Source: an uncultured Anaerolineae bacterium (GTDB taxonomy: Bacteria > Chloroflexota > Anaerolineae > Anaerolineales > Villigracilaceae). From it: a stretch of 29,113 nt of DNA. Positions 1-5,733 of the stretch are shown here, piece by piece. The number at the start of each line of letters is the position of its first letter. Within the stretch, counting starts at the first letter, position 1. The stretch lies in the NCBI GenBank assembly GCA_903854805.1, contig CAINXK010000135.1, positions 1 through 29,113 on the forward strand, written 5' to 3'. The notes under the pieces are model-generated. The model was not told the origin of the DNA. It did not search any database and worked only from the letters and a program-made list of their open reading frames with translations. The position numbers and the translations under genes were made by a program.

Positions 1-69
1 CAGCGCCGCATGGAAGACAAGAAAGCTATCCGCCGCCTCAAGCGGCGCACGGTTAAGGTCACCGAATAA
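1..69 (+). CDS. C-terminal end of an unidentified basic protein (partial)
   Basis: An open frame enters from the left edge and ends at the TAA at 67-69. The 22 visible residues are strongly basic and end in RRTVKVTE. The stop lies 16 nt before the infA start and no terminator separates them, so the two are probably co-transcribed. A small ribosomal or RNA-binding protein would fit the charge and the neighbour, but I do not recognise the family from this fragment. Confidence 0.55.
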   Translation, partial: QRRMEDKKAIRRLKRRTVKVTE

Positions 70-85
70 ATGACCGGAGGTTTGT

Positions 86-346
86 ATGGCGAAAGAAGAT
101 GATAAGTTAGTTGTTGAAGGTATTGTGATCGAGGCCTTGCCTGGTACGCAGTTCAAGGTTAAATTAGAGAGCGGCCATGTTATTCTGGCGTATCTTTCTG
201 GCAAAATGCGTAAGTTTTACATCCGTATTTTGTTGGGTGATCGCGTCAAAGTGGAAATGTCTCCCTATGATTTGAGCCGTGGACGTATTACGTATCGCGC
301 CAAGAAAACAAGCAGCGGCGAAATTATCGAAGAAGCACTTGCTTAG
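86..346 (+). CDS. infA: Translation initiation factor IF-1
   Basis: IF-1 binds the 30S A site and helps IF-2 and IF-3 assemble the initiation complex in the cytoplasm. The 86 residues form one S1-like OB fold. The family signatures [12 protein letters not shown] (about residues 38-49) and [13 protein letters not shown] (about 58-70) are both present. A GGAGG ribosome site at 76-80 gives the ATG at 86 good spacing. The usual length is about 72, so this copy carries an extra C-terminal stretch ([14 protein letters not shown]). It stands away from the ribosomal operon genes normally found beside infA, as far as this window shows. An intrinsic terminator follows at 374-400. Confidence 0.96.
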   Translation: MAKEDDKLVVEGIVIEALPGTQFKVKLESGHVILAYLSGKMRKFYIRILLGDRVKVEMSPYDLSRGRITYRAKKTSSGEIIEEALA

Positions 347-373
347 CCATACAGCATGTATTAGAAAATTAAG

Positions 374-400
374 AGGATGCCTGAACGGGCATCCTTTTTT
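374..400 (+). terminator. Intrinsic terminator after infA
   Basis: AGGATGCC (374-381) pairs perfectly with GGCATCCT (388-395) around a 6-nt loop, and a run of T reaches 400. It lies 27 nt after the infA stop and separates infA from the lipoprotein genes. Confidence 0.9.
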
Positions 401-476
401 ATTACCTCAATCCCATTTGAGCATCTGCCCAGTTGGGATTTGTGGAGTAAAATTTGACGCAAAGGAGAATAATGGT

Positions 477-1496
477 ATGAAATCCTATCGCGTTTTAGCG
501 TTTTTATTTGCGATGATGCTGTTGTTGAGTTCATGTAATCTTCCAGGTGCCAGGGCCACCCAGCAGTCCAACCCTAATGCGGTCTTTACTGCTGCTGCGC
601 AGACGGTGGAAGTGCAGCTTACGCAAAACGCTTTGCTAAACCCAATCAGTCCACCCGCTACTATTGCGCCTCCAGTCGCTGAACAACCCCCACTTGTCGC
701 GGATACGCCCCAGGTACCGGCTGCCACAGCTGTCGTGGGTACTTTGCCTGCTACGCTCGCACCCGCCCAGAATGTGGCCCCAACTTCGGTTTGTGATGCA
801 GCCCAATTTATTTCAGATGTCACCATTCCGGATGGTTCACCTTTTGCCGTTAGCGCAACATTTACCAAGATCTGGCGGTTAAAGAATGTTGGTACCTGCA
901 CATGGAATTCATCCTATGCGTTGGTCTTTGACTCTGGCGATGCCATGGCAGGCGCCAGAAGCCTGCCACTGCCCGGCACAACCGCCCCTGGGGCTGCTCT
1001 GGATGTCTCAATCAACTTGCAAGCTCCTGCCAAGGATGGTGTCTATCGTGGTTTTTGGGGTTTGACCAACGCTTCAGGCGTTCGAATTCCAGTAGTCAGC
1101 GGCACCAATGGTAATTCTTTCTATGTTGATATTAAGGTGGGAACCGGCGCAGGGAGCGATGGCACAATTGTGCCTGGGACAGAAAGCGCCGGGAAGTTTG
1201 CTGTGATGAGTGTAGGTTTTAGTGCATTACGGAGTGAAGTCTGCAGCTCTGCAACCGGAAAATATATTGTCAACGCCACTATCACGGTTAACAAGGCTGG
1301 GAATGTAAACTACACCTGGGTCCGCAGCGATGGCGTAACGACGGCCGATATGAGCGGCACGCTTTCATTTGATAGCTCCGGATCGAAAACGGTGAGTTAT
1401 GAATGGGTTACGACCGTCTCAGGTTTGTGGGTCGATCTTTATATTGATAAACCCAACCATCAACAATTTGGTCGCGTGAATTTGAGCTGTCCGTAG
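477..1496 (+). CDS. Surface lipoprotein with NBR1-type Ig-like domain (paralog 1)
   Basis: 339 residues. The ATG at 477 is chosen because AAAGGAG lies at 461-467 and because it starts a lipoprotein signal peptide ending LLLSSC (Cys20). The frame remains open upstream to 279, but that part overlaps infA and the terminator. Residues 21-105 are an Ala/Pro/Thr-rich linker. Residues 106-221 form an NBR1-like Ig domain with the hallmark FTKIWRLKNVGTCTW; Cys106 and Cys141 could form a disulfide. A second beta-rich domain at about 240-339 carries Cys256 and Cys338. The protein is expected to be lipid-anchored outside the cell. NBR1-Ig domains are binding modules in eukaryotic autophagy receptors; their bacterial role is unknown, so no ligand is proposed. 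Terminators at 374-400 and 1501-1532 make this a single-gene unit. Confidence 0.85.
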   Translation: MKSYRVLAFLFAMMLLLSSCNLPGARATQQSNPNAVFTAAAQTVEVQLTQNALLNPISPPATIAPPVAEQPPLVADTPQVPAATAVVGTLPATLAPAQNVAPTSVCDAAQFISDVTIPDGSPFAVSATFTKIWRLKNVGTCTWNSSYALVFDSGDAMAGARSLPLPGTTAPGAALDVSINLQAPAKDGVYRGFWGLTNASGVRIPVVSGTNGNSFYVDIKVGTGAGSDGTIVPGTESAGKFAVMSVGFSALRSEVCSSATGKYIVNATITVNKAGNVNYTWVRSDGVTTADMSGTLSFDSSGSKTVSYEWVTTVSGLWVDLYIDKPNHQQFGRVNLSCP

Positions 1497-1500
1497 GAAA

Positions 1501-1532
1501 ATAGAAGCCGGGATCTCCCGGCTTCTATTTTT
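1501..1532 (+). terminator. Intrinsic terminator after NBR1-Ig lipoprotein 1
   Basis: A perfect 12-bp stem pairs ATAGAAGCCGGG (1501-1512) with CCCGGCTTCTAT (1517-1528) around ATCT. A T run follows to 1532. It starts 5 nt after the stop codon. Confidence 0.92.
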
Positions 1533-1596
1533 GTGGGAACTTTTTAGATATTTTGTGCGTCTACTATCAGAAATGTTTCTCGCAAAGGAGACGGTT

Positions 1597-2997
1597 ATGG
1601 CTTCAATTATTAAGGGTATTTTATTTGTACTGTTTTCTTCAATGCTGATCACAGCCTGTTCGCTGCCAGTGAGTACTCCTGATGGCGCCGCCACTCTTCG
1701 GGCAGTTTATACCGTTCAGGTAAGTACGGTTCAGGCGCTTCAAACTCAAGCAATGTCTTCCAGTGTACAGACGATGCCGCCAACCATTGTTTTTCCAACC
1801 CTGCCGCCTACCATCTATGTACCAACGCAAGCTCCGCAGATTCCCACTCTCCAGCCGACTCAATTGGTCTTGCCAACACTGGCCCCGCTCAGCTACTGCG
1901 ATTGGGTGGCTTATGTAAAGGACGTCACTGTGCCGGATGGGACGGTATTGGCGCCAGGTGAAAAGTTTACAAAAACCTGGCGCTTGAGAAATATCGGTAA
2001 TTGTACATGGACGAAATCCTATGCGTTAGCCTTTGTGAGTGGCAATAATATGAAAGGCCCGGCGTCGGTTGATATGCCTGCCAAGATCACCCCGGGGAAA
2101 TCTGTGGATATTTCGGTGAACTTGACAGCGCCGATGGTTGAAGGCTCTTACCGTAGTAATTGGTTATTGCACAACGTTGCTGGTGAGGCCTTTGGATTGG
2201 GTGCTGCCGCAAATACCCCATTTTATGTGGACATTAAAGTGGTCAGTCCCACTAGCACTATGCTGGATTTTTCTACCAGTTATTGCAGTGCGGTCTGGCG
2301 CTCTGGCGCCGGAGTTTTGGGCTGTCCGGGAGATGTTAAAAGTAAAAAAGGATATGCCACCAGAGTCGAAAATCCACAATTGGAAAGCGGTCAGGTCTAT
2401 TCTGGGCAGGGTTTGATGGTTGCGCCTGAAACCGTGAATAATGGCTATATACAGGGCTATTATCCGGCCTATACAGTCCACACAGGCGACCGTTTCCGCG
2501 CCCAGATCAACTGCGCCTATCTTGCGACCGGCTGCCTTGCCACCTTCCGGCTCGATTATCAGATAGGGGATGGGCCAGTTATAACGATCTGGCAGTTTGC
2601 TGAGGCCTATGAGGGTCGAACCTATACCGTGGATACCGATCTGAATCCTCTGGCTGGCAATTCGGTCAAGTTCATTTTAACTGTGCTTTCAAATGGTCCG
2701 GCAGATTCTGACAAACTCTTGTGGATTGCCCCTCGTATTGTGCGCCCTTCCAACCTGGTGACTCCCACGGCTACTCCAACTGCCACAGCTACCCAGACGC
2801 GCACGCCCACGGTTACCACTACGTTTACCACTACAGCTACGGCTACATCCACGCTGACCCCCACGGTTACACTTACTCAAACTGCCACCAATACGCCTAC
2901 GCTGACTGCAACATTGACACCTACATTGATAGTTACATCGACACTCACCGAGACGGCTACAGAGACGGCTACTTTAACTGCAACGAGCGGACCTTAG
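1597..2997 (+). CDS. Surface lipoprotein with NBR1-type Ig-like domain, beta-rich domain and Thr/Pro tail (paralog 2)
   Basis: 466 residues. The ATG at 1597 has AAGGAG at 1585-1590 and starts a signal peptide with the lipobox LITAC (Cys21); the frame is open further up but lacks a ribosome site. Residues 22-99 are a Pro/Thr/Gln linker. Residues 101-216 are an NBR1-Ig domain with FTKTWRLRNIGNCTW and a Cys101/Cys136 pair matching paralog 1. Residues 222-385 form an extra domain rich in Tyr, Gly and Cys (Cys230, 243, 306, 313), which by its look is a beta-sandwich of binding-module type; I cannot name it. Residues 388-466 are almost entirely Thr, Ala, Pro, Ser and Val. It sits 64 nt after the terminator of paralog 1, so it needs its own promoter. 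The cellular role is unknown. Confidence 0.85.
   Translation: MASIIKGILFVLFSSMLITACSLPVSTPDGAATLRAVYTVQVSTVQALQTQAMSSSVQTMPPTIVFPTLPPTIYVPTQAPQIPTLQPTQLVLPTLAPLSYCDWVAYVKDVTVPDGTVLAPGEKFTKTWRLRNIGNCTWTKSYALAFVSGNNMKGPASVDMPAKITPGKSVDISVNLTAPMVEGSYRSNWLLHNVAGEAFGLGAAANTPFYVDIKVVSPTSTMLDFSTSYCSAVWRSGAGVLGCPGDVKSKKGYATRVENPQLESGQVYSGQGLMVAPETVNNGYIQGYYPAYTVHTGDRFRAQINCAYLATGCLATFRLDYQIGDGPVITIWQFAEAYEGRTYTVDTDLNPLAGNSVKFILTVLSNGPADSDKLLWIAPRIVRPSNLVTPTATPTATATQTRTPTVTTTFTTTATATSTLTPTVTLTQTATNTPTLTATLTPTLIVTSTLTETATETATLTATSGP
2758..2994 (+). repeat. Low-complexity Thr/Pro/Ala-coding tract
   Basis: This is the last part of NBR1-Ig lipoprotein 2. It is built from irregular short units such as ACGGCTAC and ACTGCCAC that encode TAT, TPT and TLT-like tripeptides. 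The composition differs sharply from the upstream coding sequence and would be prone to slippage. Confidence 0.8.
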
Positions 2998-3159
2998 GCC
3001 ATCCTTCGCAGCTACTTATTGGTATAGTAGATATTTAGCATCACGCCCATTGCCAGCCAATCTATGCTGATCGATGGGCTCCCCTATGGCGAAGAACAAA
3101 ACCGGGCCAGCCGATACCATCCTTGCAATTCCGTATGGTATGGCTAATAAACGTAAAAA

Positions 3160-3190
3160 GGGCGCGTTTCGTGTTTGACGAAACGCGCCC
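3160..3190 (-). terminator. Strong hairpin, terminator-like mainly on the minus strand
   Basis: GGGCGCGTTTCGT (3160-3172) pairs perfectly with ACGAAACGCGCCC (3178-3190) around a 5-nt loop. On the minus strand it is followed by TTTTTACGTTT; on the plus strand it is followed only by AGATTATTTA. By tail quality it terminates minus-strand transcription better, yet no minus-strand gene feeds into it. It may still block plus-strand read-through from lipoprotein 2. Confidence 0.5.
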
Positions 3191-3216
3191 AGATTATTTA
3201 CCGGCTAAGGATAAGA

Positions 3217-3222
3217 TATAAT
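3217..3222 (+). promoter_or_regulatory. Candidate -10 box (TATAAT) for lipoprotein 3
   Basis: A perfect TATAAT lies 56 nt before the start codon of lipoprotein 3. The -35 at 17-bp spacing (TTATTT) is poor, so this is suggestive only. Confidence 0.4.
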
Positions 3223-3278
3223 GATGGTAAATATAAAAACATGTGCTCGAATGCCGGGTGCATACTCCAGGAGGTAAC

Positions 3279-4043
3279 ATGAACAGGTTTCCAAGGCTAA
3301 TACAGTTTTTTATCGGGATGGTAGTGCTCGTGGCGCTCAGTGGTTGTAGTCTTGGCCAGGGATCCGCGGTGCCGACTGCGACTCCTGTTGATATAAACGC
3401 CGTGATGACATCAGCGGCAGCGACTGCCTTTGTTCAATTATCCCAGATTGCCGGACAGGCTTCTCCGACCGCCGTTCCCAGCCAGACACCTACTAAAGTT
3501 CCCCCAACCAAAACTCCAGACCCGCTTGTTGCCACTTCGGTTTCTGTTTTGGAGCAGATAACAACCCCAACTGCTGTAGATGCTGCTGCCGGGCTACCGG
3601 CGGTGAATACGCCTTTGCCGGTCGCCGGTTTACAAACCAATATCGCTGCGCCAGGTTTCACACCTCAAGCACCAGTGTTGGTATCCACGGCAGGTCCAAC
3701 CTGTTTTAATTCAGCTTTTGTAGCAGATGTCACCATTCCTGATGGAACCGTGATGCAACGAACCGAGAAATTTACAAAGGTGTGGCGCATCCAGAATACC
3801 GGCGTTTGTGCGTGGGATGAAGGGTATGGGCTGATAATTTGGGCCGGTCCGGCTATGAACGGTGCTGCTAATTATTTCTCGAAAAATGACGCGTCGGTTC
3901 AGCCAGGTGGGATTGTCGATATGTGGATTGAAATGCGCGCCCCGGCTGAGCCAGGTGATTACATCGCACACTGGAAAATGATCAATGATCAAGGGACTTT
4001 ATTCGGGACCGACCTGACCGTTTTTATAAAAGTAGCTAAATAA
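3279..4043 (+). CDS. Surface lipoprotein with NBR1-type Ig-like domain (paralog 3)
   Basis: 254 residues. The ATG at 3279 follows AGGAGGT at 3269-3275, a strong site at short spacing, and opens a signal peptide with the classical lipobox LSGC (Cys23). Residues 24-140 are a Pro/Thr/Val linker. The protein then ends with the NBR1-Ig domain (about 142-252) with FTKVWRIQNTGVCAW and the same Cys pair (Cys142/Cys177). Unlike paralogs 1 and 2 it has no extra C-terminal domain, so it is the minimal form. It also shares a short helical segment soon after the lipid-modified Cys (INAVMTSAAATAFVQL) with paralog 1 (NAVFTAAAQTVEVQL). It is expected on the outer face of the membrane; the ligand is unknown. 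Confidence 0.87.
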   Translation: MNRFPRLIQFFIGMVVLVALSGCSLGQGSAVPTATPVDINAVMTSAAATAFVQLSQIAGQASPTAVPSQTPTKVPPTKTPDPLVATSVSVLEQITTPTAVDAAAGLPAVNTPLPVAGLQTNIAAPGFTPQAPVLVSTAGPTCFNSAFVADVTIPDGTVMQRTEKFTKVWRIQNTGVCAWDEGYGLIIWAGPAMNGAANYFSKNDASVQPGGIVDMWIEMRAPAEPGDYIAHWKMINDQGTLFGTDLTVFIKVAK

Positions 4044-4060
4044 ACAAGAAACTAACATTT

Positions 4061-4098
4061 GCCCCCGCCCATTTCGATCGAAATGAGCGGGGGCTTTT
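4061..4098 (+). terminator. Intrinsic terminator after NBR1-Ig lipoprotein 3
   Basis: GCCCCCGC (4061-4068) pairs with GCGGGGGC (4087-4094). Inside lies the palindrome CATTTCGATCGAAATG (4070-4085), so the hairpin is nearly continuous with one C/A mismatch. TTTT follows at 4095-4098. The next start codon is only 20 nt beyond. Confidence 0.88.
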
Positions 4099-4117
4099 CG
4101 TAATATGGAGATGCTCC

Positions 4118-5023
4118 ATGAATTTCCCGGCTGATTTTCTGCGCAATATACGCAGCACGTTTGGAGCCGAAGGACAGCGCTGGTTGACCGATTTACCATC
4201 CTTATTGGCTATTGCAGCCCAAAAATGGGGCTTGAGGCTTGGTGAGCCGCTGCTGCTTTCTTATAACTATGTCACGACTGCTATCATGGCGGATGATACG
4301 CCAGTCGTTCTCAAAATTAGCGTTCCAAACCATGAGTTTTCCAGTGAAATAAGTGCGTTGAGATTTTTTAACGGTGATGGTTGTGCGCGATTGCTGGCTG
4401 CCGATGATGAGAAATTCATGTTTTTGTTGGAGCGTCTCGAGCCAGGTGAAATGCTGGTCAGTCTGGCAGACGACGATATCAGGACAGAGATTGCCTGTGG
4501 TGTCATGCAGCAGCTCTGGCGTCCTGTGGCCGAAGGAATGTCGTTTATAAAATTAGGCGATTGGTTTGCAGAACTAAAAAATCTACGTTCGAAATATGCG
4601 GGTGGATCAGGGCCATTCCCAGCAGGGCTTTTGGCAAGAGTGGAGCGTCTTCTCCCAGATCTATTGGCGGAATCGGGTTCGCCGATTTTAATCCATGGCG
4701 ATTTGCACCATTTTAATATCCTATCATCCAGCCGCGGTTGGCTGGCTATTGACCCGAAGGGGGTGATCGGTCCGCCAGCCTATGAATGTGGACCGTTACT
4801 GATGAATCCCATCCCGGATTTTCCGTATTTACCAGGTGCCATTCGCCAGACTGAGCGCAGGATAGCCATATTAAGTGAGCATCTGGGGTTTTCTCGCGAA
4901 AATATCCGTGATTGGGGTCTTTGCCACGCCATTCTTTCTGCCTGGTGGGATCTCTCAGGTGCTGAACCTGGTGGCGAATATGCGTTGGCGTTTGCGGATG
5001 TTATTGCCCGGGCAGGCAACTAA
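4118..5023 (+). CDS. Aminoglycoside/hydroxyurea-type phosphotransferase, APH(6)-like
   Basis: 301 residues with the APH kinase fold. The catalytic loop HGDLHHFN is at 193-200 (Asp195, Asn200) and the metal-binding DPKG at 212-215. Lys66 in VVLKIS is the likely ATP-binding lysine. The DPKG form rather than plain DxD, and the spacing, suggest the PF04655 group (streptomycin 6-kinase and hydroxyurea kinases). That would mean ATP-dependent phosphorylation of a small hydroxyl-bearing substrate in the cytoplasm. Chromosomal relatives often have no proven resistance role, so the substrate is not assigned. GGAG at 4107-4110 sets the start. There is little room for a promoter between the terminator at 4098 and the start, so expression may depend on read-through. 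It converges with the mgtC-like gene. Confidence 0.85.
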   Translation: MNFPADFLRNIRSTFGAEGQRWLTDLPSLLAIAAQKWGLRLGEPLLLSYNYVTTAIMADDTPVVLKISVPNHEFSSEISALRFFNGDGCARLLAADDEKFMFLLERLEPGEMLVSLADDDIRTEIACGVMQQLWRPVAEGMSFIKLGDWFAELKNLRSKYAGGSGPFPAGLLARVERLLPDLLAESGSPILIHGDLHHFNILSSSRGWLAIDPKGVIGPPAYECGPLLMNPIPDFPYLPGAIRQTERRIAILSEHLGFSRENIRDWGLCHAILSAWWDLSGAEPGGEYALAFADVIARAGN

Positions 5024-5048
5024 AAACGGCGCCATGAGCGCCGTTTTT
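5022..5048. terminator. Bidirectional terminator between phosphotransferase and MgtC-family gene
   Basis: AAAAACGGCGC (5022-5032) and GCGCCGTTTTT (5038-5048) form a perfect 11-bp stem around CATGA. The A and T flanks give a T tail in both directions. It overlaps the stop of the plus-strand gene and lies 9 nt past the stop of the minus-strand gene, so it serves both. Confidence 0.92.
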
Positions 5049-5057
5049 AGGATTATA

Positions 5058-5699
5058 TCAGTATCTTAGCTCGATTATGTCTGGATCGGCCAGCATGATA
5101 TCAGAAAATTTGGTTTGGAGCGCCAGTGCGCCACGCAGTTCCCAGATGCCCTGCAGCATGTTCTCGCCGACTTTTAAACGCCTTCTGCGAATAATGGTCA
5201 ACTTACATGCCGCCATCGCTGCTTCGATCTTTTCCAGTTTATTTTCACTGGCGATATAGGTAATATCGTAAGTGCGGATTTCGCGACCAAGAACATCAAC
5301 CAGGCGGTCTACACGCGCAAATATCCACAGGATAATGTAAACGATCAGCGCTGAGACGCCTGCCAGCCAGTATTCTCCCAGACCGATTGCCATTCCCAGC
5401 GCGGACGCCACCCAGATTGAAGATGCCGTGGTCAGACCCTTCACACGCCCTTCAGAGAACAATATCGAGCCTGCGCCTAAGAAGCCAACCCCGGTGACAA
5501 TGTTTGCAATCACGCGATCATCTTTAAACTCAAGCGAAAGCATTGTGAATAAGGTTGCGCCAAGGGTGATGAGCGTGATGGTGCGCAACCCTGCCGCCTT
5601 GGCATGCATCTCCCGTTCCAGGCCGATCAGTCCGCCGATTAAAACTGCCAGCAGGAGTTTGATCAAGGCTTCTTGTGGAATTGCAGCATAAAGATTCAT
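5058..5699 (-). CDS. MgtC/SapB family inner-membrane protein
   Basis: 213 residues. The N-terminal about 130 residues are the hydrophobic MgtC domain with its signatures GGLIGLERE (22-30), AGLRT (36-40), TGVGFLGAGSI (69-79) and GLTTASSIW (88-96). A soluble C-terminal domain of about 80 residues follows (ITYIASENKLEKIEAAMAA and on), resembling the ACT-like tail of full-length MgtC proteins. In pathogens MgtC supports survival at low magnesium and inhibits the F-type ATPase; in environmental bacteria the role is less clear. AAGG about 6 nt upstream supports the ATG. It starts 34 nt after the stop of the minus-strand metalloprotease with only a weak hairpin between, so the two are probably one operon. 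Confidence 0.9.
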   Translation of the reverse strand: MNLYAAIPQEALIKLLLAVLIGGLIGLEREMHAKAAGLRTITLITLGATLFTMLSLEFKDDRVIANIVTGVGFLGAGSILFSEGRVKGLTTASSIWVASALGMAIGLGEYWLAGVSALIVYIILWIFARVDRLVDVLGREIRTYDITYIASENKLEKIEAAMAACKLTIIRRRRLKVGENMLQGIWELRGALALQTKFSDIMLADPDIIELRY

Positions 5700-5733
5700 G
5701 TGAGACCTTAATATATGCCTGCTGATTGGCAGG

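Larger units (their letters stand above)
2998..3278. other. Structured intergenic region between lipoproteins 2 and 3
   Basis: No gene is seen in these 281 bases. Two inverted repeats stand out. One is a stem GCC(G)ATACCAT / ATGGTATGGC at 3110-3144 with a 14-nt loop. The other is a perfect 13-bp stem at 3160-3190. A promoter-like TATAAT follows at 3217-3222, so the part near 3200-3278 probably drives lipoprotein 3. Confidence 0.6.

Noticed and set aside
279..476. Upstream extension of lipoprotein 1
   Set aside because: It runs through infA and its terminator and would hide the lipoprotein signal peptide; AAAGGAG marks the ATG at 477.
2721..3038. Plus-strand frame rich in Tyr, His and Asp over the Thr-tail region
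   Set aside because: It is the +1 reading of the low-complexity Thr/Pro tract, with no start signals.
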